Part shown: in pieces, positions 19,978-28,547 of the stretch
How positions within the stretch are numbered: the first letter of the stretch is position 1
How the letters are laid out: each line of letters begins with the position of its first letter
Assembly: GCF_014647135.1 (NCBI RefSeq)
Contig: NZ_BMOP01000003.1
Location: 186,001-250,000, forward strand
Direction of reading: 5' to 3'
Source of the DNA: Shewanella xiamenensis
GTDB lineage: Bacteria; Pseudomonadota; Gammaproteobacteria; Enterobacterales; Shewanellaceae
Length of the DNA stretch: 64,000 bases
The notes under the pieces: model-generated
Database searches by the model: none
What the model was told of the DNA's origin: nothing
Seen by the model: the letters and a program-made list of their open reading frames with translations, nothing else
Position numbers and translations under genes: made by a program

Positions 19978-20010
19978 AAAAAGCGTTAGCAAAAACTGCT
20001 AACGCTTTTT
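19978..20010. terminator. Bidirectional terminator
   Basis: Thirteen-bp stem AAAAAGCGTTAGC / GCTAACGCTTTTT around a 7-base loop, serving the converging glycerophosphodiesterase and phosphoribosyltransferase genes. Confidence 0.88.
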
Positions 20011-20025
20011 ATTAACAGATTCTTT

Positions 20026-20592
20026 TTACTTAAAAAGATGCTGAATATTTTTTAAATCGCCCTTACCTTCGGCAATTTCTTCCGGCGTTAAACCCGTCAC
20101 TTCATGTGGGAACACTAACCAGTCTTCAGAGGCATGAATATAGTAATCAGGCTTTAAAGGCACAGCGGTATTCTTTGGCTTGTAATAAGGGCAAGCGATA
20201 CGAATATCCTGCGGCATATTTAAGCGCATCAGTTGGCTTAACTTTTCCTTCAGCGCATGGATACTGCGGCCAGAGTCAAACACATCGTCCACAATCAGTA
20301 AGCTATCGCTAGCATTGGCATTTTCAACAATGTAATGCAGACCATGTACTTTGATTTCTTTGCTTTGCTTGTCGGTACCAATACCGTAATAAGACGAGGT
20401 ACGCACAGCGATATGGTCGGTTTCAACCTTCTTAAAGTCGAAAAACTCTTGTACCGCGATCCCGATTGGAGCACCGCCACGCCAAATACCCACGATAAAC
20501 TGCGGACGGAATCCACTCTCATAAACCTGTGAAGCTAATAGAAATGAATCTTCGAGCAGTTGCTGTGCGGTAACGAAATATTTTTCTGACAT
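20026..20592 (-). CDS. Purine-type phosphoribosyltransferase
   Basis: Transfers 5-phosphoribosyl from PRPP to a base, in purine salvage. It has 188 residues from the ATG at 20592 (M-S-E-K-Y-F); an in-frame start 15 bases earlier would overlap the likely ribosome binding site. The PRPP signature L-L-I-V-D-D-V-F-D-S-G-R-S lies at residues 98-110 and the early I-W-R-G-G-A-P loop at 37-42. Length and motifs fit the hypoxanthine/xanthine phosphoribosyltransferase group, but base preference is not certain. It stands alone in its transcript. Confidence 0.82.
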   Translation of the reverse strand: MSEKYFVTAQQLLEDSFLLASQVYESGFRPQFIVGIWRGGAPIGIAVQEFFDFKKVETDHIAVRTSSYYGIGTDKQSKEIKVHGLHYIVENANASDSLLIVDDVFDSGRSIHALKEKLSQLMRLNMPQDIRIACPYYKPKNTAVPLKPDYYIHASEDWLVFPHEVTGLTPEEIAEGKGDLKNIQHLFK

Positions 20593-20926
20593 GACACCGA
20601 TCCCCATCTTAATTATTGATTTTAGGCGGCAAAGCGTAGCTTTTTACCTAGTAAGGTCTGTTCGGCGTCCAAAACACGAGAACAGCATTCTCTTTATAAG
20701 AGTCCTAGCAAGTGTAGGCAGCCGCCGAATTTTGGGAGCGAATTTTATACCAAAAAAAACCACCGTGCTGCAGTAATAGTAATAAGTTGTAGATTAACTG
20801 CGGTTTATTTTGCATTTTTAGGACGGAACTAACAAAAACGCGTAAAAAAAAGGCCACCCCAAGGTGGCCAACAAGGAACGAGCACAAGCTCAGCGCAAAG
20901 GATGGAGCTTAAGTTTGGCGCTTAAG
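20593..20926. other. Intergenic region with a terminator
   Basis: About 330 bases. The left part should carry the promoter of the phosphoribosyltransferase. The right part has the phosphatase terminator listed separately. No further gene is supported; short open frames here lack a ribosome binding site. Confidence 0.45.
20852..20869 (-). terminator. Terminator of the PhoD-type phosphatase gene
   Basis: GGCCACC / GGTGGCC stem with a CCAA loop, followed on the minus strand by eight T residues (A-run at 20844-20851). It is a strong intrinsic terminator. Confidence 0.88.
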
Positions 20927-22693
20927 TTAGCTCACTGGGTTGATAATATGTTCACCGACCTTAGTCATGGCGCTGTAGCTACGGCTGGTCGACTCTTCAA
21001 ACTCCTTCGCCAGAATCGTGCTGACATAATGCCAGTCGCTACGCACCGCTTCCTTAGTGAAGGTTAAGGTCATAAAACCGCGATCTTTGAGGTTGGTGTA
21101 TTTAAGATCCGGTACCAATTCGACAATTGCCGCCTCGGTCGCGGGGATCTGCTCCACAGGCAGATTTAAGTAATATTCCAAACCAGGTGATGATACCGAG
21201 CTTGTGGCAAACTCCACCCCAACACTATTACCGTTGACGTCTTTAAGCTCATTCGCCCAGGCGTTATGGGTGTCACCCGCGATCACCACTAGGTTGTGAT
21301 TTTTCGATTTAGCCGTGCCTAAAATCACTTCTCTTTCATAGGCATAACCATCCCATGCATCCAAATTATAAGGAATAGATGGCAGTTGTAGTAGGGCGAT
21401 CACCTCTGGCGTTAACAGGGCTTGGTTGGCCTGTAAATACTGTAATTCCGCCGCCGTTAAGGTTGGATCATTTGCCGCTGCGCGGGCCGCTAACTTAGCC
21501 AGCGCACCAAGCATGGCGTATTGTGGAATGCTCATTTGCTGGGTGGCAATCGCGGCAGGTAGAGACATTTTGCCCATGAGGATCTGCTGACCCAACACCT
21601 GCCAAGTACCCGTGGCTTGCAATAAGGTGCCCTGTAACCAGAGTAATTGGGTTAAACCCAACATGGTGCGAGAGGTCGATGTCACATCGGCGCGGAAACG
21701 CTCGCCATCGAAGGCGCCCGTGCTGGCATCCATATAGTCGGCATAGTCGAGCTGCTTATCACGGGCTAACACACGCGTATCGAGCATATGTAAGTCGACT
21801 AGATTACCGTAACTAAAGCTACGGTAAATCTCCTCATGGTTGCCCTCACGCCATGGACGAATCGGCAGCCACTCGAAGTAAGCTTGCAACGCCGCTTCTT
21901 TGCGTGCCGCAAAAGTCCCTTCACCTTCGTTATGATTCTCAGCGCCATCACGCCAAGTATCGTTTGCTACTTCGTGGTCGTCCCATACCGTAATAAAAGG
22001 CACTTTAGCATGCAGTTTTTGCAGACTGGCATCGGTATGGTATTGGGCGTAACGGGTACGATAATCGCTAAGTGTTAGTAGCTCATTGGCGGGTAACACT
22101 TCACGGCCAAGCTCTGCCGCATGTTCGCTGGCATAACCACCACGGGCATATTCGTAAATATAATCCCCAAGATGCACCACGGCATCGAGATCATCCTGCG
22201 CCGCAGCCAATTCATACACGTTAAAATAACCCGCAGGAAAGTTAGCGCAGGACATCACGGCTAACTTGACTGAACTCACCTCTCCCTCCGGTAAAGTACG
22301 GGTTTTGCCCACGACAGAGATTTTATCAGCCGTCATAAAGCGGTAGAAATAGTTTTGCCCTGCACGTAAACCACGGGCATCAACTTTAACGGTGTAATCA
22401 CGATTAGCATTAGTGACCATCTCCCCCGTGGTCACTAATTGGGAGAACGCTGCATCACTGGCGACTTGCCAGCTGACTTTAACATCCCCCGCAGAATCCG
22501 GCGTCACGCGGGTCCAAAGGATCACCGCATCCTGCGCGGGGTCACCACTGGCAACCCCATGTAAAAACTGTGCGGGCACAGAGTTATCATCATTACTGTC
22601 ACTACACCCCATTAGGCCGTAGGAAATCACTGCGGCACCAATACCTTTGGCTGACATGGCTAAAAAATCACGACGAGTCACGGTTCGTTTCAT
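20927..22693 (-). CDS. phoD: PhoD-family alkaline phosphatase/phosphodiesterase, Tat-exported lipoprotein
   Basis: Calcium/iron-type phosphatase of 588 residues acting outside the inner membrane. The N-terminus has a twin-arginine motif (T-R-R-D-F-L-A-M) followed by a lipobox L-M-G-C, so it is probably folded in the cytoplasm, exported by Tat, and lipidated. Metallophosphatase motifs are present: M-S-C-A-N-F, H-L-G-D-Y-I-Y-E, D-D-H-E-V-A-N-D-T and I-A-G-D-T-H-N. AAGGAATAATAATA precedes the ATG. A candidate Pho box lies upstream, which would link it to phosphate starvation. The nearby glycerophosphodiesterase could supply substrates. Confidence 0.9.
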   Translation of the reverse strand: MKRTVTRRDFLAMSAKGIGAAVISYGLMGCSDSNDDNSVPAQFLHGVASGDPAQDAVILWTRVTPDSAGDVKVSWQVASDAAFSQLVTTGEMVTNANRDYTVKVDARGLRAGQNYFYRFMTADKISVVGKTRTLPEGEVSSVKLAVMSCANFPAGYFNVYELAAAQDDLDAVVHLGDYIYEYARGGYASEHAAELGREVLPANELLTLSDYRTRYAQYHTDASLQKLHAKVPFITVWDDHEVANDTWRDGAENHNEGEGTFAARKEAALQAYFEWLPIRPWREGNHEEIYRSFSYGNLVDLHMLDTRVLARDKQLDYADYMDASTGAFDGERFRADVTSTSRTMLGLTQLLWLQGTLLQATGTWQVLGQQILMGKMSLPAAIATQQMSIPQYAMLGALAKLAARAAANDPTLTAAELQYLQANQALLTPEVIALLQLPSIPYNLDAWDGYAYEREVILGTAKSKNHNLVVIAGDTHNAWANELKDVNGNSVGVEFATSSVSSPGLEYYLNLPVEQIPATEAAIVELVPDLKYTNLKDRGFMTLTFTKEAVRSDWHYVSTILAKEFEESTSRSYSAMTKVGEHIINPVS

Positions 22694-22766
22694 TATTATT
22701 ATTCCTTTCTAAGATGAGGGTTCACTGGTATGAGGTCTAATGAGGCCCCGATTGTGAGACATCACT

Positions 22767-22784
22767 GTTACACATTTGTGACAT
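22767..22784 (-). promoter_or_regulatory. Candidate PhoB (Pho) box upstream of phoD
   Basis: On the minus strand ATGTCAC-AAAT-GTGTAAC is two 7-base direct repeats 11 bases apart, resembling the Pho box CTGTCAT-A/T4-CTGTCAC at 10 of 14 repeat positions with an A/T spacer. A third weaker repeat (CTGACAA) precedes it. It ends 74 bases upstream of the phoD ATG. Confidence 0.5.
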
Positions 22785-22961
22785 CTTTGTCAGCCTTTTA
22801 TGATTTCTTTTAATTCATAGCCTTATACTGAATATCGTACTTTATTTGTACAATACTGGCATAAGGCGCAATGAAGCTGCTAACATCGAATAAGAGGCAA
22901 ATCGCTCAGATTTTGGCTCATGCTGAGTCAAACCAGAGCATTGTTAAAAAAGGAATTTAGG

Positions 22962-23387
22962 ATGAAAGTCAGCGATATTATGAGCACAGAGGTCATCTGC
23001 ATCAGCGATGGTGCGAGCCTTAAAGATGCCCACCATTTAATGCAAACCCGCAGCGTGCGCCATTTACCTGTTATTTCTGAAACCGACGGTACCTTAGTCG
23101 GTATTCTTACCCACAAAAAGATGATCGCCAGCGTATTGTCTATGTTGAATAAATACGGCCAAGGCGCATTGGATCGCAAGGAACGTTACACCCCCATCGC
23201 CACTGTGATGGATAAAGATTGCCAATCTCTCACCCCTGATGAACCTTTAACCGTGGTAGTCGAATACTTTATCGGCAATAAACTCGGCTGTTTACCCGTA
23301 GTGGATAACAATAAGAAAGTATTGGGAATAGTCACCTCATCAGACTTTATCAAGCTCTGTCGTACCCTGCTGCAACAGCAAGCTTAA
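22962..23387 (+). CDS. Tandem CBS-domain protein
   Basis: A 141-residue protein made of two CBS domains (residues about 1-60 and 75-138), a module that binds adenine nucleotides and senses energy state. Typical patterns are V-S-D-I-M-S-T-E-V ... D-A-H-H-L-M-Q-T-R-S-V-R-H-L-P-V and V-M-D-K-D-C-Q-S-L ... K-L-G-C-L-P-V-V-D. I chose the ATG at 22962 with AGGAA seven bases upstream. No enzyme domain is attached, so it is likely a stand-alone regulator or subunit of another protein; the partner is unknown. Confidence 0.85.
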   Translation: MKVSDIMSTEVICISDGASLKDAHHLMQTRSVRHLPVISETDGTLVGILTHKKMIASVLSMLNKYGQGALDRKERYTPIATVMDKDCQSLTPDEPLTVVVEYFIGNKLGCLPVVDNNKKVLGIVTSSDFIKLCRTLLQQQA

Positions 23388-23410
23388 CCTCTAATACTCG
23401 CCCAATATCT

Positions 23411-23433
23411 CGCCAGCTCTCTCAGAGCTGGCG
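23411..23433 (+). terminator. Stem-loop after the CBS gene
   Basis: Perfect 10-bp stem CGCCAGCTCT / AGAGCTGGCG with a 3-base loop. The T-tract after it is poor (AGTGTGCTTATTT), so it may be a weak terminator or an RNA-stabilising hairpin. Confidence 0.55.
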
Positions 23434-23466
23434 AGTGTGCTTATTTCAACACTCCCAAGGACGCCC

Positions 23467-24072
23467 GTGGCCAAGTTATTAACCCAAGAACAATTTATCC
23501 GCGCCTATGAATGCGCCGAATTAGGCTGTATTGCCAACCATGACCGCCTCGCCCAATTGCTCGCCGATCCCGATTATGACGCTTTACATGAATACAGCGC
23601 CTACTTTGGCAAAGCGGCGACACAAATCACCTGTATCAGTGACTTACAAAGTATGGAGGAATTGCATTTTGTCGCGGGCAACCTGAATTGGGATGACCAT
23701 GATCCCGATATGGTCAGGGCTATTATCGAACATCCACTCTGTGATGCGGGTACCGCCTTATTGCTCTACTGGTACGGACAAGGCTTTTATTACTCCACGC
23801 CGGAGACACTCTATACCCAATTTGGACAGCTATTTACAGATATCACCGAGCGTTTTGTTAAGCGCGGCTATGCCAGTTATAAAATCCATTTTGACCCGAT
23901 TAAAGAATGTTTTATGCCCTCATTAGAAGATGTGTTGGCGCAAGGATACCAAATTCCAGGGGCTATTTTTGCCCCTTACAGCACAATGGAAATCGAAACC
24001 GATGCAGGGCACCCAAGGTATCTGCAATTTAAAAATGAACTGCTGAAATCGGGCAAATGGGGCAACCAATAA
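23467..24072 (+). CDS. DUF4274-like hypothetical protein
   Basis: A 201-residue soluble protein. The middle (H-F-V-A-G-N-L-N-W-D-D-H ... I-I-E-H-P-L-C-D-A-G-T-A-L-L-L-Y-W) resembles DUF4274, a family of unknown function often seen near polymorphic-toxin immunity genes. Here no toxin gene is adjacent, so that link is weak. I chose GTG at 23467 because AAGGA sits five bases upstream. An in-frame GTG at 23437 overlaps the preceding stem-loop region and lacks a ribosome binding site. Confidence 0.6.
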   Translation: MAKLLTQEQFIRAYECAELGCIANHDRLAQLLADPDYDALHEYSAYFGKAATQITCISDLQSMEELHFVAGNLNWDDHDPDMVRAIIEHPLCDAGTALLLYWYGQGFYYSTPETLYTQFGQLFTDITERFVKRGYASYKIHFDPIKECFMPSLEDVLAQGYQIPGAIFAPYSTMEIETDAGHPRYLQFKNELLKSGKWGNQ

Positions 24073-24099
24073 GGGTTGACCTTTTATTATCAGAACGAT

Positions 24100-25461
24100 T
24101 TAAGCTGAGGTTGCTGGCGGAATACGCGTAAAACGCTGCCAGCGACCCGAGCGCCAACGGTGCACCATAATCAAGCCTCGCACCCATTCATCGGCCGCAA
24201 CGGCAAGCCAAGCGGCCAGCACGCCATAACCTAAATGCAGTCCAAAGAACCAAGCCAATAACACGCCAATTCCCCACATGCTAAACAGGCCAACCCGCAC
24301 CGGAAACGCCACATCCCCCGCGCCTTTTAATGCCGAAATAATCACCAGATTAAAGACTCGGCCGGTTTCCAGGGCGATAGAGCCCAATAGCAGAAGTGCA
24401 GTAAGTTGAATCACTTCAGGGTTTTCACTCAGCCAGCCCACAATGGTAAAGCGCTGCCAATAAAAGGCTAACACTATGGCGAGGGAGGCAATAAAGCCCA
24501 CAAGGCAATACTTCTGCACCCGTACAGTAATCTCATCGAACCATTGTTTACCGACGTAGTAACCGGTTTGAATTTGCGCCGCCTGCCCGAGCGCCACCGC
24601 AAAACAGTAAATAAAGCGGCTGATATTCAAGCCATAGGTATAGGCGGTCAGCGAGAGCGTGCCCATCTGACTAATAAAATAGATGATGGTCATCTGCGCC
24701 ACGTTGTAAGACAGCATTTCGCCCGCATTAAGCAAGCCAATGCGCATCACGCTCCAATAGGTGCTGCGCGGCAATAATTTAAGTCGTTGCATTGGCAGCG
24801 GAATATGCTTACTGCGGATCACCGCCAGCATAATCAAGGCACCAATCATCTGGCTGGTGACAGTTGAAATCGCCACACCAGTTACCCCATAAACGGGCAA
24901 ACCAAAGGGAGAATAGAGGGCAATATAGTTACCGAGCACATTCATCAACCCAGTGCTAGAGGTAACTAACATGGCGGATCGAGTAAAACCGTAGCTGCGT
25001 AAGATGGCGGCAAAGGCGATGTTCATTACCAGCCCGATACTCAAACTGCCGCAGATCAGCAGATAATCGTAACCATAGCCCGCAACCTTAGGCTCTAACT
25101 CAAATAAACCGATAATGCCGTGGGCACCGAAAAACATCGAGGTACCCATAATCACGGCTAAACCTAAACTTAAGGCCACGCTGGCCACGCCAATATCGGT
25201 CGCCTGTTGGGTTCGCCCCGCACCATTATTTTGGCTGATCAGAATGCTGGCGCCCGTGCTCACCATCATGGACATCACCATCATAAAAAACATCAATTGG
25301 GTCGTGAGCCCCACTGCGGCAACGGCATTGTCGGAATAATGGCTCAGCATAAAAATATCGCTGATCCCGAGTAAGGATTGCAGCAATGTTTCGATAAAAA
25401 TCGGCCAAGTGAGGGCGACAATGCCCATGCGTTGTTGCAGGGTTTTAGCTGGTGTGGCCAC
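24100..25461 (-). CDS. MATE-family multidrug/cation antiporter
   Basis: Inner-membrane exporter of about 453 residues with about 12 hydrophobic segments in two homologous halves. The N-terminal half has W-P-I-F-I-E-T-L-L-Q-S-L-L-G-I-S-D-I-F-M-L and a later G-A-S-I-L-I-S-Q-N-N-G-A-G motif, typical of MATE proteins that expel cationic drugs in exchange for Na+ or H+. I chose GTG at 25461, with AAGGA six bases upstream, over the in-frame TTG at 25467. No regulator lies next to it. The substrate is unknown. Confidence 0.88.
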   Translation of the reverse strand: MATPAKTLQQRMGIVALTWPIFIETLLQSLLGISDIFMLSHYSDNAVAAVGLTTQLMFFMMVMSMMVSTGASILISQNNGAGRTQQATDIGVASVALSLGLAVIMGTSMFFGAHGIIGLFELEPKVAGYGYDYLLICGSLSIGLVMNIAFAAILRSYGFTRSAMLVTSSTGLMNVLGNYIALYSPFGLPVYGVTGVAISTVTSQMIGALIMLAVIRSKHIPLPMQRLKLLPRSTYWSVMRIGLLNAGEMLSYNVAQMTIIYFISQMGTLSLTAYTYGLNISRFIYCFAVALGQAAQIQTGYYVGKQWFDEITVRVQKYCLVGFIASLAIVLAFYWQRFTIVGWLSENPEVIQLTALLLLGSIALETGRVFNLVIISALKGAGDVAFPVRVGLFSMWGIGVLLAWFFGLHLGYGVLAAWLAVAADEWVRGLIMVHRWRSGRWQRFTRIPPATSA

Positions 25462-25788
25462 GTCCAATCCTTACCGCGGGAAGACAAGTGAAATAGCAAT
25501 AACACGCCATGGTTGGCGAACGGTAATTTTCTTACATTTTTAGATTGTGCTCAATCCTTCATCAAGCCTAAAACCAGCCCCTGCAACCGTATTCATTGGG
25601 TGGAGCTCAAATCATTGAAGTCGAAAAACATCAGCAACGTCTCAATTAACAATCTTTAATCGACTGAAATAGCAGGGATTAATACCTTATCACCCAATAT
25701 ACACTACCCTTTTTAATATTGAGCCGATACACTTTGCCGACCACAAAGGGCGATAAGCGCTCGCCGAATATATTCAGAGAAACTGCAC
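25462..25788. other. Intergenic region
   Basis: About 330 bases between divergent MATE and esterase genes. It should hold both promoters. I see no gene or convincing repeat. Confidence 0.4.
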
Positions 25789-26703
25789 ATGAGCCAACTC
25801 TATTTAGAAGACGGAATTAAACAATTGGTGAGCGAGTTTATCGCCGCAGGTTGCCCTTCGGTCCGCGAGCAAAGCCTTGAGGAACGCCGCCAAGGCTATA
25901 TCGCCAGCACAGTATTGGCAGGTGAGCCGGAGGCTGTGTTTGAGGTCAAAACCCTATCCCTTGAGGGCATAGAGTTAACCCTATTTAAGCCCTCGGCAGA
26001 TAACAATTTACCCGTGGTTATTTACTATCACGGCGGTTGTTTTGTTAGCGGCGGCATCGCTACTCATAATCAGCAACTGCGTAAAATTGCCAATGATTCC
26101 GGTGCATTAGTGGTGGCGGTCAGCTATCGTCTCGCCCCTGAGCATGTGTACCCCGCAGCCCATGACGATGCCTTCAATGCCGCCAATCTCGTGCAGCAAC
26201 ATTGCCAGCAATGGGGCGGCGACGACACCAATATCACCCTGATGGGCGACAGTGCCGGTGGCCATTTAGCCTTAGTCACTTGCCTGCGGTTAAAGGCCAA
26301 GGGGGAATGGTTGCCTAAAAAACAAGTGCTTATCTATCCGATGTTGGATGCGACCGCCAAGAGCCAGAGTTATATCGACAATGGCGACAAGTACATTATC
26401 ACCCGCGACACGCTGCTCACGGGCTTTGATATGTACCTCGACTGGCATCCCAGAACCGATGTCGAAGCCAGCCCGCTGCGCAGCCAAGATTTAGCCGGTT
26501 TACCCGAAACTCATATTATTACCGCCGAGTTCGATCCCCTGTTAGATGAGGGCGAACAGCTGTTCCGTAATCTATTAGATGCGGGCGTCAATGCCCATTG
26601 CCGCCGCTATTTAGGGGTGATCCACGGCTTCTTCCAACTCGCTGGCGTCAGCCAATCGGCGCGGGATGCCATGGTGCAGATAACCCACATTATTCGCGCT
26701 TAA
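25789..26703 (+). CDS. Alpha/beta hydrolase of the hormone-sensitive-lipase family (esterase)
   Basis: Probable carboxyl-ester hydrolase, 304 residues. The oxyanion-hole motif reads H-G-G-C (81-84) where the family normally has H-G-G-G. The nucleophile elbow is G-D-S-A-G-G (Ser155), with acid E-F-D-P and base I-H-G-F near the C-terminus. There is no signal peptide, so it is cytoplasmic. The ribosome binding site is weak. It converges on the cupin gene downstream. The natural substrate is unknown. Confidence 0.85.
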   Translation: MSQLYLEDGIKQLVSEFIAAGCPSVREQSLEERRQGYIASTVLAGEPEAVFEVKTLSLEGIELTLFKPSADNNLPVVIYYHGGCFVSGGIATHNQQLRKIANDSGALVVAVSYRLAPEHVYPAAHDDAFNAANLVQQHCQQWGGDDTNITLMGDSAGGHLALVTCLRLKAKGEWLPKKQVLIYPMLDATAKSQSYIDNGDKYIITRDTLLTGFDMYLDWHPRTDVEASPLRSQDLAGLPETHIITAEFDPLLDEGEQLFRNLLDAGVNAHCRRYLGVIHGFFQLAGVSQSARDAMVQITHIIRA

Positions 26704-26764
26704 CCTCAGTAAGCCGCATGTCGAGATAAAAGGGATGCGGCTACTAAATCTATTCAACAAACAA

Positions 26765-26788
26765 ATCATTGCATGATAACGCAATGAT
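26765..26788 (-). terminator. Possible weak terminator of the cupin gene
   Basis: Stem ATCATTGC / GCAATGAT with an 8-base loop, followed on the minus strand by TTGTTTGTTG. AT-rich stem, so uncertain. Confidence 0.45.
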
Positions 26789-26796
26789 CTACTGCG

Positions 26797-27279
26797 CTAT
26801 TTCGACTCTGGCCGACTTAATTTGTAGATGATTTCTTTATGCTGCGGATACATGGTCAACAGGGCTTCTTGGCTAAACAACTCAAAGTCATCGAAGGTAA
26901 AGCCCGGGGATACCATGCAGCCCACCAGCGAGAATCCATCTTGATTCATCGCCGAGCCAAAAATACAGCCCTTGGGCACTAAAAACTGCGGTCTTTCGCC
27001 CGCGGCTAAATCGAGCCCTAACTGCGCTGTGGTCAGCTCGCCCTCGGGGGAAATCATGTAAATTGTCAGGGATTGACCCGCATGGAAATACCACATCTCA
27101 TCCGCCGTGAGTCGATGAAAATGCGACACTTCGCCTGTCCGTAATAAGAAATAAATGCTGCTCCACAGCTGACGACTCGGATCAAAAGCCGATTCTGATC
27201 GATAAGATGAACGGTAATAACCGCCCTCAACATGCTGCTCAAGCGCTAAATACTGAATAAAATCATCTGCCGTGTGCAT
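26797..27279 (-). CDS. Cupin_5 (DUF985) family protein
   Basis: A 160-residue single-domain cupin. It has E-G-G-Y-Y-R-S-S-Y, the first metal-type strand V-S-H-F-H-R-L-T-A-D-E-M-W-Y-F-H-A-G, and V-P-K-G-C-I-F-G and G-C-M-V-S-P-G-F-T-F-D-D-F near the end, as in DUF985 proteins. AACGAGGAAATGCC precedes the ATG. The biochemical role is not established; some members act on small sugars or nucleotide-like ligands. It forms its own transcript. Confidence 0.75.
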   Translation of the reverse strand: MHTADDFIQYLALEQHVEGGYYRSSYRSESAFDPSRQLWSSIYFLLRTGEVSHFHRLTADEMWYFHAGQSLTIYMISPEGELTTAQLGLDLAAGERPQFLVPKGCIFGSAMNQDGFSLVGCMVSPGFTFDDFELFSQEALLTMYPQHKEIIYKLSRPESK

Positions 27280-27555
27280 GGCATTTCCTCGTTTTAAATG
27301 TTAATGCGCCAAAGTTTACACTCTCACCTAAATGGGATTAACCCTAATTGTTTGCAGATCGAGGATTTGACCACAAAAACCACCTAAACTGATAAAGCTA
27401 GTCGACTATTCATCATATTGTTAACAATGCTGAACCCAAGTTTAAGGTTTGAATACCCACAAAAAAAAGCTAAATTCAAAACCAAATGACTGCAATACTG
27501 ACATTTGCAGTAGCAAGGATAATGAACACATAAAATGTGTCAGGGAGTAGATTTG

Positions 27556-28464
27556 ATGATCAATGTTGAGCAAATCGCTTTAGTGCTGGACGCCCTACCC
27601 GATCCAGCGTTTATCCTTTCCCAAAGTGGCCGTTATATTGCGGTGTTTGGCGGTAAAGATGATCGTTATTACCATGATGGTAGTGGATTAGTCGGCCTAT
27701 ATATCAGTGACGTATTAAACGAAGAAAAAGCCATTTATTACCTCAGCATTATTGAACAAGCTTTAATAAGCCGTAAATTGCTCATCGAAGAATATGAGCT
27801 CAGTAACAAAGATATCAAAGGCTTACCCGAACAAGGCCCCACCGAACCTATTTGGTTTGAAGGGCGCATTCAGGCATTAGATTTTCTCGTCGATAATGAA
27901 CCCGTGGTGCTATGGGTCGCTAGCAATATCTCCAAACGCCATCAGCTTGAAGTCCAGCTTCGGCAATTAAGCGATACAGACCAACTCACAGGACTATTTA
28001 ACCGTCGCCGATTAGAGCGCGACTTAAACCTGCTGTTCGATACCTATAGTCGGCACCGCATTCCCGCCTCGATCTTAGTGCTCGATCTGGACAATCTAAA
28101 ATTGATCAATGATCAACTTGGTCACCATGCGGGTGATAACGTCATCATGGCAGTGGCCGACACTTGCAAGCAGCAATTTCGCAAAACCGACAGTGCCTAC
28201 CGTTTTGGTGGGGATGAGTTTGTCGTCGCCCTGCCCGGCGTTGAATACGATCAAGCCATAGTGTTTGCAGAATTTCTCTGCGATTGCTGCTTCAAAGCAC
28301 TACAAAAACACGCCGTAAAAGGGCTCTTCGCCACCGTCAGTATTGGTGTCGCCACCATAGAGACGAGCGATAAATCCTACGAAGACACCTTAAAACGCGC
28401 CGATGCCGCGCTCTATCAAGCCAAGCGGAATGGTAAGAATCGCGTTATCGCCAATAGTGCTTAA
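27556..28464 (+). CDS. Diguanylate cyclase with N-terminal PAS-like sensor
   Basis: Makes the second messenger cyclic di-GMP. The 302-residue protein has a PAS-like domain (residues about 5-125, V-L-D-A-L-P-D-P-A-F-I-L) and a GGDEF domain with the intact active motif G-G-D-E-F (218-222). The inhibitory I-site R-K-T-D sits five residues before it, so the enzyme should be active and product-inhibited. I chose the ATG at 27556 because GGGAG lies eight bases upstream; the ATG at 27535 has no close ribosome binding site. There is no membrane segment. The signal sensed is unknown. Confidence 0.92.
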   Translation: MINVEQIALVLDALPDPAFILSQSGRYIAVFGGKDDRYYHDGSGLVGLYISDVLNEEKAIYYLSIIEQALISRKLLIEEYELSNKDIKGLPEQGPTEPIWFEGRIQALDFLVDNEPVVLWVASNISKRHQLEVQLRQLSDTDQLTGLFNRRRLERDLNLLFDTYSRHRIPASILVLDLDNLKLINDQLGHHAGDNVIMAVADTCKQQFRKTDSAYRFGGDEFVVALPGVEYDQAIVFAEFLCDCCFKALQKHAVKGLFATVSIGVATIETSDKSYEDTLKRADAALYQAKRNGKNRVIANSA

Positions 28465-28490
28465 GGCTGTATATCCGTGGCAACGGCCAT

Positions 28491-28520
28491 TAAAAAAGCG
28501 AACCTAGGTTCGCTTTTTTA
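28491..28520. terminator. Bidirectional terminator
   Basis: Near-perfect palindrome: TAAAAAAGCGAAC and its complement around CTAG, with T-runs on both strands. It lies between the converging cyclase and YcaO genes. Confidence 0.88.
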
Positions 28521-28547
28521 CTCATATCAAATACTTAATATTTACTA

